A stretch of DNA of 64,000 nucleotides from NCBI RefSeq assembly GCF_028554725.1, contig NC_071670.1:22314001-22378000 (forward strand), read 5' to 3'. Positions 15,190 to 28,100 of this stretch are shown in pieces. Position 1 is the stretch's first letter, and the number at the start of each line of letters is the position of its first letter. A program made the translations under genes and the position numbers. A model generated the notes under the pieces. That model was not told the DNA's origin. It ran no database searches and was given only the letters and a program-made list of their open reading frames with translations. The DNA comes from Zeugodacus cucurbitae. Taxonomy: Eukaryota; Arthropoda; Insecta; Diptera; Tephritidae.

Positions 15190-18100
15190 CGATATTTAAC
15201 TTGCAGGAAAGTGAACTTTTATCTTACATGTGATAAAATACAAAATAAATGATTATGAATAAATGTTCTTTATGTTTTTATTTGTCAATATTCAATTTGC
15301 TAGAATGTGAACTTTGATATTAAATGTGATAAAAATACAAAATAAATGATTATGAATAAACATTCTTTATGTTTTTATTTGTCGATATTTGACTTGCAGG
15401 AAAGTGAACTTTGATAATTAATGTGATAAAATACAAAAGAAATGATTAGGAATAAACATTCTTTATGTTTTTATTTGTCGATATTTAAATTGCAGGAAAG
15501 TGAACTTTTATCTTACATGTGATAAAATACAAAATAAATGATTATGAATAAATGTTCTTTATGTTTTTATTTGTCGATAAACAACTTGCAAGAAAGTGAA
15601 CTTTAATCTTAAATGTGATAAAAATACAAAATAAATGATTATGAATAAACATTCTTTATGTTTTTATTTGTCGATATTTAACTGCAGGAAAGTGAACTTT
15701 GATCTTAAATGTGATAAAATACGAAATAAATGATTATGAATTTATGTTCTTTATGTTTTTATTTGTCAATATTCAACTTGCAAGAATGTGAACTTTGATC
15801 TTACATCTCATAAAAATACAAAATTAATGATTATGAATAAATGTTCTTTATGTTTTTATTTTTAATATTCAACTCGCAAGAATGTGAACTTGATCATAAA
15901 TCTGATAAAAATACAAAATAAATGATTATGAATAAACATTCTTTATGTTTTTATTTGTCGATATTTAACTTGCAGGAAAGTGAACTTTTATCTTACATGT
16001 GATAAAATACAAAATAAAAGATTATGAATAAATGTTCTTTATGTTTTTATTTGTCAATATTCAATTTGCTAGAATGTGAACTTTGATATTAAATGTGATA
16101 AAAATACAAAATAAATGATTATGAATAAACATTCTTTATGTTTTTATTTGTCGATATTTAACTTGCAGGAAAGTGAACTTTGATATTAAATGTGATAAAA
16201 TACAAAATAAATGATTAGGAATAAACATTCTTTATGTTTTTGTTTGTCGATATTTAAATTGCAGGAAAGTGAACTTTTATCTTAAATGTGATAAAATACA
16301 AAATAAATGATTATGAATAAATGTTCTTTATGTTTTTGTTTGTCAATATTCAACTTGCAAGAATGTGAACTTGATCATAAATCTGATAAAAATACAAAAT
16401 AAATGATTATGAGTAAACATTCTTTATGTTTTTATTTGTCGATATTTAACTTGCAAGAAAGTGAACTTGATCATAAATCTGATAAAAATACAAAATAAAT
16501 GATTATGAATAAATATTCTTTATGTTTTTATTTGTCGATATTTAACTTGCAAGAAAGTGAACTTGATCATAAATCTGATAAAAATACAAAAAAAATGATT
16601 AAGAATAAACATTCTTTATGTTTCTATTTGTCGATAAACAACTTGCAAGAAAGTGATTATGTGTAAACATTCTTTATGTTTTTATTTGTCGATATTTAAC
16701 TTGCAAGAAAGTGAACTTGATCATAAATCTGATAAAAATACAAAATAAATGATTATGAATAAACATTCTTTATGTTTCTATTTGTCGATAAACAACTTGC
16801 AAGAAAGTGAACTTTGATCTTAAATGTGATAAAATACAAAGTAAATGATTATGAATAAACATTCTTTATGCTTTGATTTGTCGATATTCAACTTGCAAGA
16901 AAAGGAACTTTGATCTTAAATGTGATAAAATACAAAGTAAATGATTATGAATAAATGTTCTTTATGTTTTTATTTGTCAATATTCAACTTGCAAGAATGT
17001 GAACTTGATCATAAATCTGATAAAATACAAAATAAATGATTATGAATAAACATTCTTTATGTTTCTATTTGTCGATAAACATCTTGCAAGAAAGAGAACT
17101 TTGATATTAAATGTGATAAAATACAAAATAAATGATTATGAATAAACATTCTTTATGTTTTTATTTGTCGATATTTAACTTGCAGGAAAGTGAACTTTTA
17201 TCTTACATGTGATAAAATACAAAATAAATGATTATGAATAAATGTTCTTTATGTTTTTATTTGTCAATATTCAATTTGCTAGAATGTGAACTTTGATATT
17301 AAATGTGATAAAAATACAAAATAAATGATTATGAATAAACATTCTTTATGTTTTTATTTGTCGATATTTAACTTGCAGGAAAGTGAACTTTGATAATAAA
17401 TGTGATAAAATACAAAATAAATGATTAGGAATAAACATTCTTTATGTTTTTATTTGTCGATATTTAAATTGCAGGAAAGTGAACTTTTATCTTACATGTG
17501 ATAAAATACAAAATAAATGATTATGAATAAATGTTCTTTATGTTTTTATTTGTCGATAAACAACTAGCAAGAAAGTGAACTTTAATCTTAAATGTGATAA
17601 AAATACAAAATAAATGATTATGAATAAACATTCTTTATGTTTTTATTTGTCGATATTTAACTTGCAGGAAAGTGAACTTTGATCTTAAATGTGATAAAAT
17701 ACGAAATAAATGATTATGAATTTATGTTCTTTATGTTTTTATTTGTCAATATTCAACTTGCAAGAATGTGAACTTTGATCTTACATCTCATAAAAATACA
17801 AAATTAATGATTATGAATAAATGTTCTTTATATTTTTATTTTTAATATTCAACTCGCAAGAATGTGAACTTGATCATAAATCTAATAAAAATACAAAATA
17901 AATGATTATGAATAAACATTCTTTATGTTTTTATTTGTCGATATTTAACTTGCAGGAAAGTGAACTTTTATCTTACATGTGATAAAATACAAAATAAAAG
18001 ATTATGAATAAATGTTCTTTATGTTTTTATTTGTCAATATTCAATTTGCTAGAATGTGAACTTTGATATTAAATGTGATAAAAATACAAAATAAATGATT

Positions 18101-18485
18101 ATGAATAAACATTCTTTATGTTTTTATTTGTCGATATTTAACTTGCAGGAAAGTGAACTTTGATATTAAATGTGATAAAATACAAAATAAATGATTAGGA
18201 ATAAACATTCTTTATGTTTTTGTTTGTCGATATTTAAATTGCAGGAAAGTGAACTTTTATCTTAAATGTGATAAAATACAAAATAAATGATTATGAATAA
18301 ATGTTCTTTATGTTTTTGTTTGTCAATATTCAACTTGCAAGAATGTGAACTTGATCATAAATCTGATAAAAATACAAAATAAATGATTATGAGTAAACAT
18401 TCTTTATGTTTTTATTTGTCGATATTTAACTTGCAAGAAAGTGAACTTGATCATATATCTGATAAAAATACAAAATAAATGATTA
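15190..18485 (+). repeat. Higher-order repeat pair, offset 1980 bp
   Basis: The segment at about 15190-16505 matches about 17170-18485. The TTACATCTCATAAAAATAC marker at 15801 and 17781 gives an offset of 1980 bp. That is not a multiple of 96, because a 58-bp shortened monomer (16625-16682) lies between the copies. Both copies carry the variant AAAATAAAAGATTATG. Confidence 0.78.
16625..16682 (+). repeat. 58-bp shortened satellite monomer
   Basis: Fourth unit with the 38-bp deletion, again followed by GTGTAAAC. It makes the neighbouring higher-order offset (1980 bp) a non-multiple of 96. Confidence 0.85.
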
Positions 18486-21400
18486 TGAATAAACATTCTT
18501 TATGTTTCTATTTGTCGATAAACAACTTGCAAGAAAGTGAACTTTGATCTTAAATGTGATAAAATGCAAAGTAAATGATTATGAATAAATGTTTTTTATG
18601 TTTTTATTTTTAATATTCAACTCGCAAGAAAGTGAACTTTGATCTTAAATGTGATAAAATACGAAATAAATGATTATGAAATTATGTTCTTTATGTTTTT
18701 ATTTGTCGATATTCAACTTGCACGAAAGTGAACTTTTATCTTAAATCTGATAAAATATAAAATAAATGATAATGAATAAATGTTCTTTATGTTTCCAGTT
18801 GTCGATAAACAACTCGCAAGAAAGTGAACTTTGATCTTAAATGTGATAAAATACGAAATAAATGATTATGAAATTATGTTCTTTATGTTTTTATTTGTCG
18901 ATATTCAACTTTCACGAATGTGAACTTTTATCTTAAATCTGATAAAATATGAAATAAATGATTATGAATAAATGTTCTTTATGTTTCCAGTTGTCGATAA
19001 ACAACTTGCAAGAAAGTGAACTTTGATCTTAAATGTGATAAAATACAAAATAAATGATTATGAATAAATGTTCTTTATGTTTTTATATGTCGATATTTAA
19101 CTTGCAGGAAAGTGAACTTTTATCTTACATGTGATAAATTACAAAATAAATGATTATGAATAAATGTTCTTTATGTTTTTATTTGTCAACTATTCAATTT
19201 GCTAGAATGTGAACTTTGATATTAAATGTGATAAAATACAAAATAAATGATTAGGAATAAACATTCTTTATGTTTTTATTTGTCGATATTTAACTTGCAG
19301 GAAAGTGAACTTTGATATTAAATGTGATAAAATACAAAATGAATGATTAGGAATAAACATTCTTTATGTTTTTATTTGTCGATATTTAACTTGCAGGAAA
19401 GTGAACTTTGATCTTAAATGTGTAAAAATACGAAATAAATGATTATGAATTTATGTTCTTTATGTTTTTATTTGTCAATATTCAACTTGCAAGAATGTGA
19501 ACTTTGATCTTACATCTCATAAAAATACAAAATTAATGATTATGAATAAATGTTCTTTATGTTTTTATTTTTAATATTCAACTCGCAAGAATGTGAACTT
19601 GATCATAAATCTGATAAAAATACAAAATAAATGATTATGAATAAACATTCTTTATGTTTTTATTTGTCGATATTTAACTTGCAGGAAAGTGAACTTTTAT
19701 CTTACATGTGATAAAATACAAAATAAATGATTATGAATTTATGTTCTTTATGTTTTTATTTGTCAATATTCAACTTGCAAGAATGTGAACTTTGATCTTA
19801 CATCTCATAAAAATACAAAATTAATGATTATGAATAAATGTTCTTTATGTTTTTATTTTTAATATTCAACTCGCAAGAATGTGAACTTGATCATAAATCT
19901 GATAAAAATACAAAATAAATGATTATGAATAAACATTCTTTATGTTTTTATTTGTCGATATTTAACTTGCAGGAAAGTGAACTTTTATCTTACATGTGAT
20001 AAAATACAAAATAAATGATTATGAATAAATGTTCTCTATGTTTTTATTTGTCAATATTCAATTTGCTAGAATGTGAACTTTGATATTAAATGTGATAAAA
20101 TACAAAATAAATGATTATGAATAAACATTCTTTATGTTTTTATATGTCGATATTTAACTTGCAGGAAAGTGAACTTTGATATTAAATGTGATAAAATACA
20201 AAATAAATGATTAGGAATAAACATTCTTTATGTTTTTATTTGTCGATATTTAAATTGCAGGAAAGTGAACTTTTATCTTACATGTGATAAAATACAAAAT
20301 AAATTATTATGAATAAATGTTCTTTATGTTTTTGTTTGTCAATATTCAACTTGCAAGAATGTGAACTTGATCATAAATCTCATAAAAATACAAAATAAAT
20401 GATTATGAGTAAACATTCTTTATGTTTTTATTTGTGGATATTTAACTTGCAAGAAAGTGAACTTGATCATAAATCTGATAAAAATACAAAATAAATGATT
20501 ATGAATAAACATTCTTTATGTTTCTATTTGTCGATAAACAACTTGCAAGAAAGTGAACTTTGATCTTAAATGTGATAAAATACAAAATAAATGATTATGA
20601 ATAAATGCAAAGTAAATGATTATGAATAAATGTTTTTTATGTTTTTATTTTTAATATTCAACTCGCAAGAAAGTGAACTTTGATCTTAAATGTGATAAAA
20701 TACGAAATAAATGATTATGAAATTATGTTCTTTATGTTTTTATTTGTCGATATTCAACTTGCACGAAAGTGAACTTTTATCTTAAATCTGATAAAATATA
20801 AAATAAATGATAATGAATAAATGTTCTTTATGTTTCCAGTTGTCGATAAACAACTCGCAAGAAAGTGAACTTTGATCTTAAATGTGATAAAATACGAAAT
20901 AAATGATTATGAAATTATCATTTATGTTTTTATTTGTCGATATTTAACTTTCACGAAAGTGAACTTTTATCTTAAATCTGATAAAATATGAAATAAATGA
21001 TTATGAATAAATGTTCTTTATGTTTCCAGTTGTCGATAAACAACTTGCAAGAAAGTGAACTTTGATCTTAAATGTGATAAAATACAAAATAAATGATTAT
21101 GAATAAATGTTCTTTATGTTTTTGTTTGTCAATATTCAACTTGCAAGAATGTGAACTTGATCATAAATCTCATAAAAATACAAAATAAATGATTATGAGT
21201 AAACATTCTTTATGTTTTTATTTGTGGATATTTAACTTGCAAGAAAGTGAACTTGATCATAAATCTGATAAAAATACAAAATAAATGATTATGAATAAAC
21301 ATTCTTTATGTTTCTATTTGTCGATAAACAACTTGCAAGAAAGTGAACTTTTATCTTAAATCTGATAAAATATGAAATAAATGATTATGAATAAACATTC

Positions 21401-24400
21401 TTTATGTTTTTATTTGTCGATAAACAACTTGCAAGAAAGTGAACTTTGATCTTAAATGTGATAAAATACAAAATAAATGATTATGAATAAATGCTCTTTA
21501 TGTTTTTATTTGTCAATATTCAACTTGCAAGAATGTGAACTTGATCATAAATCTGATAAAAATACAAAATAAATGATTATGAATAAACATTCTTTATGTT
21601 TCTATTTGTCGATAAACAACTTGCAAGAAAATGAACTTTGATAATAAATGTGATAAAATACAAAATAAATGATTATGAATAAACATTCTTTATGTTTTTA
21701 TTTGTCGGTATTTAACTTGCATTAAAGTGAACTTTTATCTTACATGTGATAAAATACAAAATAAATGATTATGAATAAATGTTCTTTAAGTTTTTATTTG
21801 TCAATATTCAACTTGCTAGAATGTGAACTTTGATATTAAATGTGATAAAATACAAAATAAATGATTATGAATAAACATTCTTTATGTTTTTATTTGTCGG
21901 TATTTAACTTGCGGAAAAGTGAACTTTAATCTTACATGTGATAAAATACAAAATAAATGATTATGAATAAATGTTCTTTATGTTTTTATTTGTCGGTTAT
22001 TAACTTGCAGGAAAGTGAACTTTTATCTAACATGTGATAAAATACAAATTAAATGATTATGAATAAATGTTCTTTATGTTTTTATTTGTCAATATTCAAC
22101 TTGCTAGAATGTGAACTTTGATATTAAATGTGATAAAATACAAAATAAATGATTATGAATAAACATTCTTTATGTTTTTATTTGTCGATATTCAACTTGC
22201 AGGAAAGTGAACTTTGATATTAAATGTGATAAAATACAAAATAAATGATTATGAATAAACATTCATTATGTTTTTATTTGTCGATAAACAACTTGCAAGA
22301 AAGCGAACTTTGATCTTAAATGTGATAAAATGCAAAGTAAATGATTATGAATAAATGTTTTTTATGTTTTTATTTTTAATATTCAACTCGCAAGAAAGTG
22401 AACTTTGATCTTAAATGTGATAAAATACGAAATAAATGATTATGAAATTATGTTCTTTATGTTTTTATTTGTCGATATTCAACTTGCACGAAAGTGAACT
22501 TTTATCTTAAATCTGATAAAATATAAAATAAATGATAATGAATAAATGTTCTTTATGTTTCCAGTTGTCGATAAACAACTCGCAAGAAAGTGAACTTTGC
22601 TCTTAAATGTGATAAAATACGAAATAAATGATTATGAAATTATGTTCTTTATGTTTTTATTTGTCGATATTCAACTTTCACGAAAGTGAACTTTTATCTT
22701 AAATCTGATAAAATATGAAATAAATGATTATGAATAAACATTCTTTATGTTTTTATTTGTCGATATTTAACTTGCAGGAAAGTGAACTTTGATAATAAAT
22801 GTGATAAAATACAAAATAAATTATTAGGAATAAACATTCTTTATGTTTTTATTTGTCGATATTTAAATTGCAGGAAAGTGAACTTTTATCTTACATGTGA
22901 TAAAATACAAAATAAATTATTATGAATAAATGTTCTTTATGTTTTTGTTTGTCAATATTCAACTTGCAAGAATGTGAACTTGATCATAAATCTGATAAAA
23001 ATACAAAATAAATGATTATGAGTAAACATTCTTTATGTTTTTATTTGTGGATATTCAACTCGCAAGAATGTGAACTTGATCATAAATCTGATAAAAATAC
23101 AAAATAAATGATTATGAATAAACATTCTTTATGTTTTTATTTGTCGATATTTAACTTGCAGGAAAGTGAACTTTGATCTTAAATGTGATAAAATACGAAA
23201 TAAATGATTATGAATTTATGTTCTTTATGTTTTTATTTGTCAATATTCAACTTGCAAGAATGTGAACTTTGATCTTACATCTCATAAAAATACAAAATTA
23301 ATGATTATGAATAAATGTTCTTTATGTTTTTATTTTTAATATTCAACTCGCAAGAATGTGAACTTGATCATAAATCTGATAAAAATACAAAATAAATGAT
23401 TATAAATAAACATTCTTTATGTTTTTATTTGTCGATATTTAACTTGCAGGAAAGTGAACTTTGATATTAAATGTGATAAAATACTAAATAAATGATTAGG
23501 AATAAACATTCTTTATGTTTTTATTTGTCGATATTTAACTTGCAGGAAAGTGAACTTTGATAATAAATGTGATAAAATACAAAATAAATTATTAGGAATA
23601 AACATTCTTTATGTTTTTATTTGTCGATATTTAAATTGCAGGAAAGTGAACTTTTATCTTACATGTGATAAAATACAAAATAAATTATTATGAATAAATG
23701 TTCTTTATGTTTTTGTTTGTCAATATTCAACTCGAAAGAAAGTGAACTTTGCTCTTAAATGTGATAAAATATAAAATAAATGATTATGAATAAATGTTCT
23801 TTATGTTTTTATTTGTCGATAAACAACTTGCAAGAAAGTGAACTTTTATCTTAAATCTGATAAAATATGAAATAAATGATTATGAATAAACATTCTTTAT
23901 GTTTTTATTTGTCGATATTTAACTTGCAGGAAAGTGAACTTTGATAATAAATGTGATAAAATACAAAATAAATTATTAGGAATAAACATTCTTTATGTTT
24001 TTATTTGTCGATATTTAAATTGCAGGAAAGTGAACTTTTATCTTACATGTGATAAAATACAAAATAAATTATTATGAATAAATGTTCTTTATGTTTTTGT
24101 TTGTCAATATTCAACTCGCAAGAAAGTGAACTTTGCTCTTAAATGTGATAAAATATAAAATAAATGATTATGAATAAATGTTCTTTATGTTTTTATTTGT
24201 CGATAAACAACTTGCAAGAAAGTGAACTTTAATCTTAAATGTGATAAAAATACAAAATAAATGATTATGAATAAACATTCTTTATGTTTTTATTTGTCGA
24301 TATTTAACTTGCAGGAAAGTGAACTTTGATCTTAAATGTGATAAAATACGAAATAAATGATTATGAATTTATGTTCTTTATGTTTTTATTTGTCAATATT

Positions 24401-27182
24401 CAACTTGCAAGAATGTGAACTTTGATCTTACATCTCATAAAAATACAAAATTAATGATTATGAATAAATGTTCTTTATGTTTTTATTTTTAATATTCAAC
24501 TCGCAAGAATGTGAACTTGATCATAAATCTGATAAAAATACAAAATAAATGATTATAAATAAACATTCTTTATGTTTTTATTTGTCGATATTTAACTTGC
24601 AGGAAAATGAACTTTGATATTAAATGTGATAAAATACTAAATAAATGATTAGGAATAAACATTCTTTATGTTTTTATTTGTCGATATTTAAATTGCAGGA
24701 AAGTGAACTTTTATCTTACATGTGATAAAATACAAAATAAATTATTATGAATAAATGTTCTTTATGTTTTTGTTTGTCAATATTCAACTTGCAAGAATGT
24801 GAACTTGATCATAAATCTGATAAAAATACAAAATAAATGATTATGAGTAAACATTCTTTATGTTTTTATTTGTCAATATTCAACTCGCAAGAATGTGAAC
24901 TTGATCATAAATCTGATAAAAATACAAAATAAATGATTATGAATAAACATTCTTTATGTTTTTATTTGTCGATATTTAACTTGCAGGAAAGTGAACTTTT
25001 ATCTTACATGTGATAAAATACAAAATAAATGATTATGAATAAATGTTCTTTATGTTTTTATTTGTCAATATTCAATTTGCTAGAATGTGAACTTTGATAT
25101 TAAATGTGATAAAATACAAAATAAATGGTTATGAATAAACATTCTTTATGTTTTTATTTGTCGATATTTAACTTGCAGGAAAGTGAACTTTTATCTTACA
25201 TGTGATAAAATACAAAATAAATGATTATGAATAAAAATACAAAATAAATGATTATGAATAAACATTCTTTACGTTTTTATTTTTAATATTCAACTTGCAA
25301 GAAAGTGAACTTTGATCTTAAATGTGATAAAATACGAAATAAATGATTATGAATAAATGTTCTTTATGTTTTTATTTGTCAATATTCAACTTGCTAGAAT
25401 GTGAACTTTGATATTAAATGTTATAAAATACAAAATAAATGATTAGGAATAAACATTCTTTATGTTTTTATTTGTCGATAAACAACTTGCAAGAAAATGA
25501 ACTTGATCATAAATCTGATAAAAATACAAAATAAATGATTATGAATAAATGTTCTTTATGTTTTTATTTGTCAATATTCAACTTGCAAGAATGTGAACTT
25601 GATCATAAATCTGATAAAATACAAAATAAATGATTATGAATAAACATTCTTTACGTTTTTATTTTTAATATTCAACTTGCAAGAAAGTGAACTTTGATCT
25701 TAAATGTGATAAAATACGAAATAAATGATTATGAATTTATGTTCTTTATGTTTTTATTTGTCAATATTCAACTTGCACGAAAGTGAACTTTTATCTTAAA
25801 TCTGATAAAATGTAAAATAAATGATTATGAATAAATGTTCTTTATGTTTTTATTTGTCAATATTCAACTTGCAAGAGTGTGAACTTGATCATAAATCTGA
25901 TAAAATACAAAATAAATGATTATGAATAAACATTCTTTACGTTTTTATTTTTAATATTCAACTTGCAAGAAAGTGAACTTTGATCTTAAATGTGATAAAA
26001 TACAAAATAAATGATTATGAATAAAAATGCAAAATAAATGATTATGAATAAACATTCTTTACGTTTTTATTTTTAATATTCAACTTGCAAGAAAGTGAAC
26101 TTTGATCTTAAATGTGATAAAATACGAAATAAATGATTATGAATAAATGTTCTTTATGTTTTTATTTGTCAATATTCAACTTGCTAGAATGTGAACTTTG
26201 ATATTAAATGTGATAAAATACAAAATAAATGATTAGGAATAAACATTCTTTATGTTTTTATTTGTCGATAAACAACTTGCAAGAAAATGAACTTGATCAT
26301 AAATCTGACAAAAATACAAAATAAATGATTATGAATAAATGTTCTTTATGTTTTTATTTGTCAATATTCAACTTGCAAGAGTGTGAACTTGATCATAAAT
26401 CTTATAAAAATACAAAATAAATGATTATGAATAAACATTCTTAATGGTTCTATTTGTCGATAAACAACTTGCAAGAAAGTGAACTTTGATATTAAATGTG
26501 ATAAAATACAAAATAAATGATTATGAATAAACATTCTTTATGTTTTTATTTGTCAATATTCAACTTGAAAGAATGTGAACTTGATCATAAATCTGATAAA
26601 AATACAAAATAAATGATTATGAATAAAAATACAAAATAAATGATTATGAATAAACATTCTTTACGTTTTTATTTTTAATATTCAACTTGCAAGAAAGTGA
26701 ACTTTGATCTTAAATGTGATAAAATACGAAATAAATGATTATGAATAAATGTTCTTTATGTTTTTATTTGTCAATATTCAACTTGCTAGAATGTGAACTT
26801 TGATATTAAATGTGATAAAATACAAAATAAATGATTAGGAATAAACATTCTTTATGTTTTTATTTGTCGATAAACAACTTGCAAGAAAATGAACTTGATC
26901 ATAAATCTGATAAAAATACAAAATAAATGATTATGAATAAATGTTCTTTATGTTTTTATTTGTCAATATTCAACTTGCAAGAGTGTGAACTTGATCATAA
27001 ATCTTATAAAAATACAAAATAAATGATTATGAATAAGCATTCTTAATGGTTCTATTTGTCGATAAACAACTTGCAAGAAAGTGAACTTTGATATTAAATG
27101 TGATAAAATACAAAATAAATGATTATGAATAAACATTCTTTATGTTTTTATTTGTCAATATTCAACTTGCAAGAATGTGAAC

Positions 27183-27191
27183 TTTGATATT
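27183..27191. repeat. Target-site duplication, left, copy 1
   Basis: TTTGATATT adjoins the 3' end of the minus-strand fragment and is repeated at 28092-28100. It is part of the normal monomer sequence GAACTTTGATATTAAATGTG. Confidence 0.88.
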
Positions 27192-27212
27192 CTTCTTCTT
27201 AACTGGCGTAGA

Positions 27213-27228
27213 AACCGCTTACGCGGTT
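27213..27228 (-). other. Terminal hairpin overlapping the stop codon, fragment copy 1
   Basis: AACCGC-TTAC-GCGGTT forms a 6-bp stem with a 4-base loop. The stop codon of the minus-strand frame (27219-27221) falls in the loop. The same hairpin occurs at 30187-30202 and 55145-55160. Confidence 0.5.
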
Positions 27229-28091
27229 ATAGCCGAGTCCACAACAGTGCGCCACGCATCTCTCCTTTTGGCGGTTTGGCGCCAATTGGTAATACCAAGT
27301 GAAGACAGGTCCTTCTCCACCTGGTCCTTCCACCGGAGTGGAGGTCTCCCTCTTCCTCGGCTTCCACCAGCGGGTACTGCATCGAAAACTTTCAGAGCTG
27401 GGGCACTTTCATCCATTCGAACAACATGACCCAGCCAGCGTAGCCGCTGTCTTTTTATTCGCTGGACTATGTCTATGTCGTCGAACAATACATACAGCTC
27501 ATCATTCCATCTTCTGCGGTATTCGCCGTTGCCAATGTTTAAGGGACCGTAAATCTTCCGCAAAACCTTTCTCTCGAAAACTCCTAGTGCCGTCTCATCG
27601 GATGTTGACACCGTCGACGCTTCTGCACCATAAAGTAGGACGGGAATGATGAGGGACTTGTAGAGTTTAGTTTTTGTTCGTCGAGAGAGGACTTTACTTT
27701 TCAATTGCCTACTCAGTCCATAGTAGCACAAAATAAGAGCAATAGCAAGAGTGATTCTGAGTTGGATTTCAAGGCTGACATTATTATCGGTGTTAATGTT
27801 GGTTCCTAGGTATACGAAATTATCTACAACTTCAAAGTTATGACTGTCAACAGTGACGTGGGAGCCAAGACGCGAATGCGCTGACTGTTTGTTTGATGAC
27901 AGGAGATATTTCGTCTTGTCTTCGTTCACCACCAGACCCATTCGCTTCGCTTCCTTATCCAGGCGGGAAAAAGCAGAATTAACGGCGCGGGTGTTGTTTC
28001 CGATGATATCAATATCATCGGCGTACGCCAGGAGCTGTACACTCTTGTAGAAGATTGTACCTTCTCTATTTAGCTCTGCAGCTCTTATAAT
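27219..28091 (-). pseudogene. Reverse transcriptase C-terminal remnant (copy 1)
   Basis: The remnant corresponds to roughly the last 287 residues of the polyprotein encoded at 56348-58876. It begins just before the RAAELNREG segment and keeps the catalytic AYADD motif, the NEDKTKYLLSS stretch, the LYKSLIIPVLLYGAEA segment, RRLRWLGHVVRMDE and GRPPLRWKDQVEKDL, then stops at 27219-27221. The palm motif A aspartates, fingers and endonuclease are missing, so it cannot be an active enzyme. The frame stays open into the neighbouring satellite for 17 codons (to an ATG at 28140-28142), but that is chance read-through. Compared with copy 3, it has Ser instead of Trp in AEAWT and IALIL instead of NR before CYYG, both suggesting decay without selection. 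Confidence 0.92.
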
Positions 28092-28100
28092 TTTGATATT
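28092..28100. repeat. Target-site duplication, right, copy 1
   Basis: Second TTTGATATT, at the truncated 5' end of the fragment. The satellite monomer resumes immediately with AAATGTGATAAAAATAC. Confidence 0.88.

Larger units (their letters stand above)
10487..15190 (+). repeat. Higher-order repeat pair, offset about 2745 bp
   Basis: The segment at about 10487-12445 matches about 13232-15190. The markers GATACTTAAC (11811 and 14556) and AACTTGCATTAAAG (10667 and 13411) give offsets of 2745 and 2744 bp. Each copy contains one 58-bp shortened monomer (12187 and 14933). The left end coincides with an irregular join near 10484, where GATAAAA runs straight into GAATGTGAACTTG. Confidence 0.8.
1..27182 (+). 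repeat. 96-bp AT-rich satellite array, left block
   Basis: This stretch is made only of head-to-tail satellite monomers. Counting between successive TTATTTGTC motifs gives 96 bp (for example starts at 1, 97 and 193). A typical unit runs TTATTTGTC, then GATAAACAAC, CAATATTCAAC or GATATTTAAC, then CTTGCAAGAA, GTGAACTTTGAT, a TTAAATGTGATAAAATAC segment, AAATAAATGATTATGAATAA and TTCTTTATGTTT. Variants differ at fixed positions: CTTGCAGG or CTTGCTAG for CTTGCAAG, ATAAACATTC or ATAAATGTTC, and TTTCCAGTTGTC for TTTTTATTTGTC. Variants recur in ordered strings, giving higher-order repeats. I see no gene, promoter or RNA gene; stop codons recur in nearly every unit. Chromosomal role (centromere, pericentromere or other heterochromatin) is inference. 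Confidence 0.97.
27192..28091 (-). mobile_element. 5'-truncated non-LTR retrotransposon fragment, copy 1
   Basis: A 900-bp block of clearly different composition interrupts the satellite. Read on the minus strand, it starts at a 5' truncation inside the reverse transcriptase domain (from ATTATAAGAGCTGCAGAGC) and runs through the C-terminal coding region to a short 3' end with an AAGAAGAAG-like tail. It is flanked by TTTGATATT at 27183-27191 and 28092-28100, a 9-bp target-site duplication. An empty-site monomer with the same flanking order is present at 7357-7535. Its sequence is clearly related to the longer element at 56347-58907 but has a different tail. The family is EEP endonuclease plus RT non-LTR; an RTE-like placement is a guess. 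Confidence 0.93.

Noticed and set aside
1..27182. CRISPR-like regular repeats
   Set aside because: There are no unique spacers: the whole 96-bp unit is repeated and variants recur in ordered blocks. It is tandem satellite DNA.
27299..28050. Plus-strand open frames across the RT fragments (also in copies 2 and 3)
   Set aside because: They are antisense shadows of the RT coding sequence, with no domain of their own.
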